Source of the DNA: Isosphaeraceae bacterium
Lineage (GTDB): Bacteria > Planctomycetota > Planctomycetia > Isosphaerales > Isosphaeraceae
Direction: 5' to 3'
DNA length: 54,433 bases
NCBI GenBank assembly: GCA_025356475.1
Contig: JANXSX010000149.1
Location: 1-54,433 of the forward strand
A model generated the notes under the pieces. It had not been told where the DNA came from, did not search any database, and saw only the letters and a program-made list of their open reading frames with translations. Both the position numbers and the translations under genes were made by a program. Below, one piece after another: positions 52,836 through 54,433 of this stretch. The stretch's first letter is position 1. The number at the start of each line of letters is the position of its first letter.

Positions 52836-53807
52836 TCAGGCCATTGAGCCCTGGACCCATGAGAATTCGTGCAGTGGCTGCTTGGCCAGGCCAGCAGCGA
52901 TCTCGTCGGCGAAGAAATGATATCGTTCCGACTGGCGGCAGAGATAGTCCTGAGCCTTCGCCGCCTTCCCAGTCACTGACAACTTCGCAATGCCCCAGGT
53001 TTCGACCAGGTGTCCGATGATCTCAGAGTAGGTCTGAACGGTGTAGGCCCCTCGGCGTTGAGCGGCGGCGGCGAAGTGATCGAAAAGGTCTGGATCTTTG
53101 CCGTCGTACATCCGACTCCCAGGCATCGCAATGTTGCTCTTAAGCATGGCCCGGAACGCGAGGACACAGGCCTCGGGGTCTCGTAAGAGTACTTCGCTCA
53201 CAGCACGAGAGTAGAAGGTCTCATGCCGGGCTTCGTCGCCTGCAATCCGTCGACAGATCCGCGAAAGATTGTCCTCGCCATACTGAGTTGCCAGCTTCCC
53301 AACGTTCCCGTGGGTGATCCGCGTCGCCCGTTCCTGAAACGCGGCATAGATCATACCGCCGTAGTCGTCACCGCTACTCCTGGAGCTAAAGCCGTTCTTG
53401 ATCAGGTGATGGATCGTGAGCTCAACCTGTCGCATGTTGACTCGACCCGTTAAACGCAGGTATGCATTCAACAAGTCGCCATGCCGATTCTCCTCGGCCG
53501 TCCACCCACGCAACCATCTGGCCCAGGCGCTAGTCCCTGGCCCCGTGGCATCTCGAGCAATCTGGGTCAATGAGACTGCGTAGTTTGGCAGTGCTTCTTC
53601 GGTGATCATATTCCCGACGAGGATCACCAGCAGGTCGTCGGGTAAAGCGAGCGCTGAGGTTCGGAATGCGGAGAGCTGTTCCGACCAATCGTCACCGGTC
53701 AGGTCGGGCAAGAAATCGCTCGGTTGCCACGCTTGTTCGACAGGCGTCAACAATCCAAGGTTCTGTTCGACGAATCCTTCCAGATCCTGGATAACATCCG
53801 TGTCCAT
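52836..53807 (-). CDS. Plant-like acyl-[acyl carrier protein] desaturase
   Basis: 323 residues from ATG 53807. Soluble diiron desaturase with all six metal ligand positions visible: Glu in MITEEALPNY, TAEENRHGD (ExxH), Glu in AAFQERATRITHGN, and AGDEARHETFY (ExxH). The stretch MPGSRMYDGKDPDLF and EIIGHLVETWGI match the plant stearoyl-ACP desaturase pattern. It inserts a double bond in an acyl-ACP using O2 and ferredoxin. The frame is open to 53936 but the upstream part is not homologous. Confidence 0.9.
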   Translation of the reverse strand: MDTDVIQDLEGFVEQNLGLLTPVEQAWQPSDFLPDLTGDDWSEQLSAFRTSALALPDDLLVILVGNMITEEALPNYAVSLTQIARDATGPGTSAWARWLRGWTAEENRHGDLLNAYLRLTGRVNMRQVELTIHHLIKNGFSSRSSGDDYGGMIYAAFQERATRITHGNVGKLATQYGEDNLSRICRRIAGDEARHETFYSRAVSEVLLRDPEACVLAFRAMLKSNIAMPGSRMYDGKDPDLFDHFAAAAQRRGAYTVQTYSEIIGHLVETWGIAKLSVTGKAAKAQDYLCRQSERYHFFADEIAAGLAKQPLHEFSWVQGSMA

Positions 53808-54433
53808 ACGATCCTCGATCCGATCCGCGAAGTTCAAGATCCGTTGTAAATTAATTATACGCCAAGCCTGATGTTGACCGATAGTCGAACTGTGCTGATT
53901 ACAATGATTATCGACCCGAAGCCCACGAAAATCCACTGTGACGGGGCGGTCGCGAGCTGAGTCAAACCCCGAATCTCCTCGCTCGGGTTACAAATCTACC
54001 CAAGGAAGTGAGTCAAGCCAGGACGACCAACTGGGAAATCAGCCGAGGTACAAAGTCCTTATCCCGAATGGCATGAACTTAAGCCGCATCCTGCTTTTCC
54101 AGCAAGCGTTTACGGAGTACGGGTCGGGGCTCTGTCATCAAGGGAAACATCTTCATTCGACGCTTGATCACTCATGGCTCAATGCGGTTGGGACGGAGCG
54201 TCTCGTAGTCTCGATGAAGCCGGGGAACAGGTCCTCCTGGACCCTGTAGAGAAAAGGGGACGCCGCGTTGTGGGCTCGACGTCTGGAACCATGCGAGGGC
54301 ATAGGACCTCAAGAGCGTGTCCCGATCAGGGCGCCCCGGCCCTTCACCGGTTCATGACCCCTTCACCGGTTCCGGTTTGACGATCCATCCTGAGAAGACG
54401 CGATTGGTTCCGTTCGAGCGGCCGAATCTTTCT
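53808..54433. other. Intergenic/terminal region, no gene recognised
   Basis: 626 bp to the window edge. Open frames on plus (for example 53938-54249 and 54174-54380) have no recognisable domain and low coding quality. A CCCTTCACCGGTTC direct repeat occurs at 54340-54353 and 54359-54372. I cannot exclude a gene remnant or the promoter of a gene beyond the window. Confidence 0.4.
54340..54372. repeat. 14-bp direct repeat, 19-bp period
   Basis: CCCTTCACCGGTTC occurs twice (54340-54353 and 54359-54372) with a five-base spacer. The copies each contain the palindrome ACCGGT. Possible operator pair or simple duplication. Confidence 0.5.

Noticed and set aside
53938-54380. Two plus-strand frames near the window end
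   Set aside because: Composition is unlike the other genes, no domain is seen, and neither has a convincing ribosome site.
1-54433. tRNA, rRNA, tmRNA, CRISPR array, transposase or phage gene
   Set aside because: Reading by eye found no acceptor/T-loop pairs, no repeat-spacer pattern and no mobile-element protein; a covariance-model scan was not possible here.

Overview
The window looks like chromosome of a planctomycete, most likely Isosphaerales/Gemmatales-like. The evidence is a tetrahydromethanopterin (H4MPT)-linked C1 module (fhcABCD, mch and methanofuran-biosynthesis homologues), very large Ser/Thr kinases with planctomycete-type N-termini and TPR arrays, a DUF1570 peptidase, a PhoPQ-related protein, CehA-type metallohydrolases, and moderately GC-rich DNA with short overlapping operons. 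No rRNA, tRNA, CRISPR array, intact insertion sequence or phage was seen.

Layout. 1-5100: a 5'-truncated hypothetical gene, a coupled DsbD/amidase pair on the minus strand, and two intergenic regions rich in inverted repeats. 5100-7740: a membrane-anchored tyrosine phosphatase-like protein overlapping a GT39-like glycosyltransferase, then hisE. 7880-19431: the C1 region. fhcC-mch-SDR lies on plus. fhcB-fhcA-fhcD, preceded by a HisA-like gene, lies on minus. A tightly overlapping MfnD-like/MfnF-like/MfnE-like operon lies on plus, divergent from the HisA-like gene. Mch and FhcABCD would carry methenyl-H4MPT to formate through formyl-methanofuran, and the Mfn-like proteins would build the methanofuran carrier. 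Fae, MtdB and MfnA/B/C are not in the window.

19434-41420: mainly housekeeping and envelope genes. These are a CehA-type metallohydrolase divergent from a small secreted homologue of its own N-terminal domain, trmB, an ExbB-ExbD-ExbD-membrane protein operon, a 2-hydroxyacid dehydrogenase, an ABC-2 exporter (ATPase plus two permeases) leading into an RsmG-TrmH fusion, moaB, a HEAT-repeat protein, a family-4 uracil-DNA glycosylase, a YheT hydrolase, an NHL-repeat protein and a lutABC operon.

41723-50789: a signalling island. It holds a Ser/Thr kinase with a C-terminal receiver-like domain, a hybrid histidine-kinase-like protein whose phospho-accepting His is replaced by Arg, a stand-alone receiver closely related to that hybrid's receiver, a DUF1570 peptidase and a Ser/Thr kinase-TPR protein. 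The window ends with a Uup-type ABC-F ATPase, a plant-like acyl-ACP desaturase and about 0.6 kb without a recognisable gene.

Most interesting: the split C1/methanofuran cluster with a HisA-like protein of unknown role, the RsmG-SpoU fusion, the His-less hybrid kinase with its receiver twin, the stand-alone CehA N-terminal-domain homologue, the plant-like desaturase, and the intergenic inverted-repeat families.
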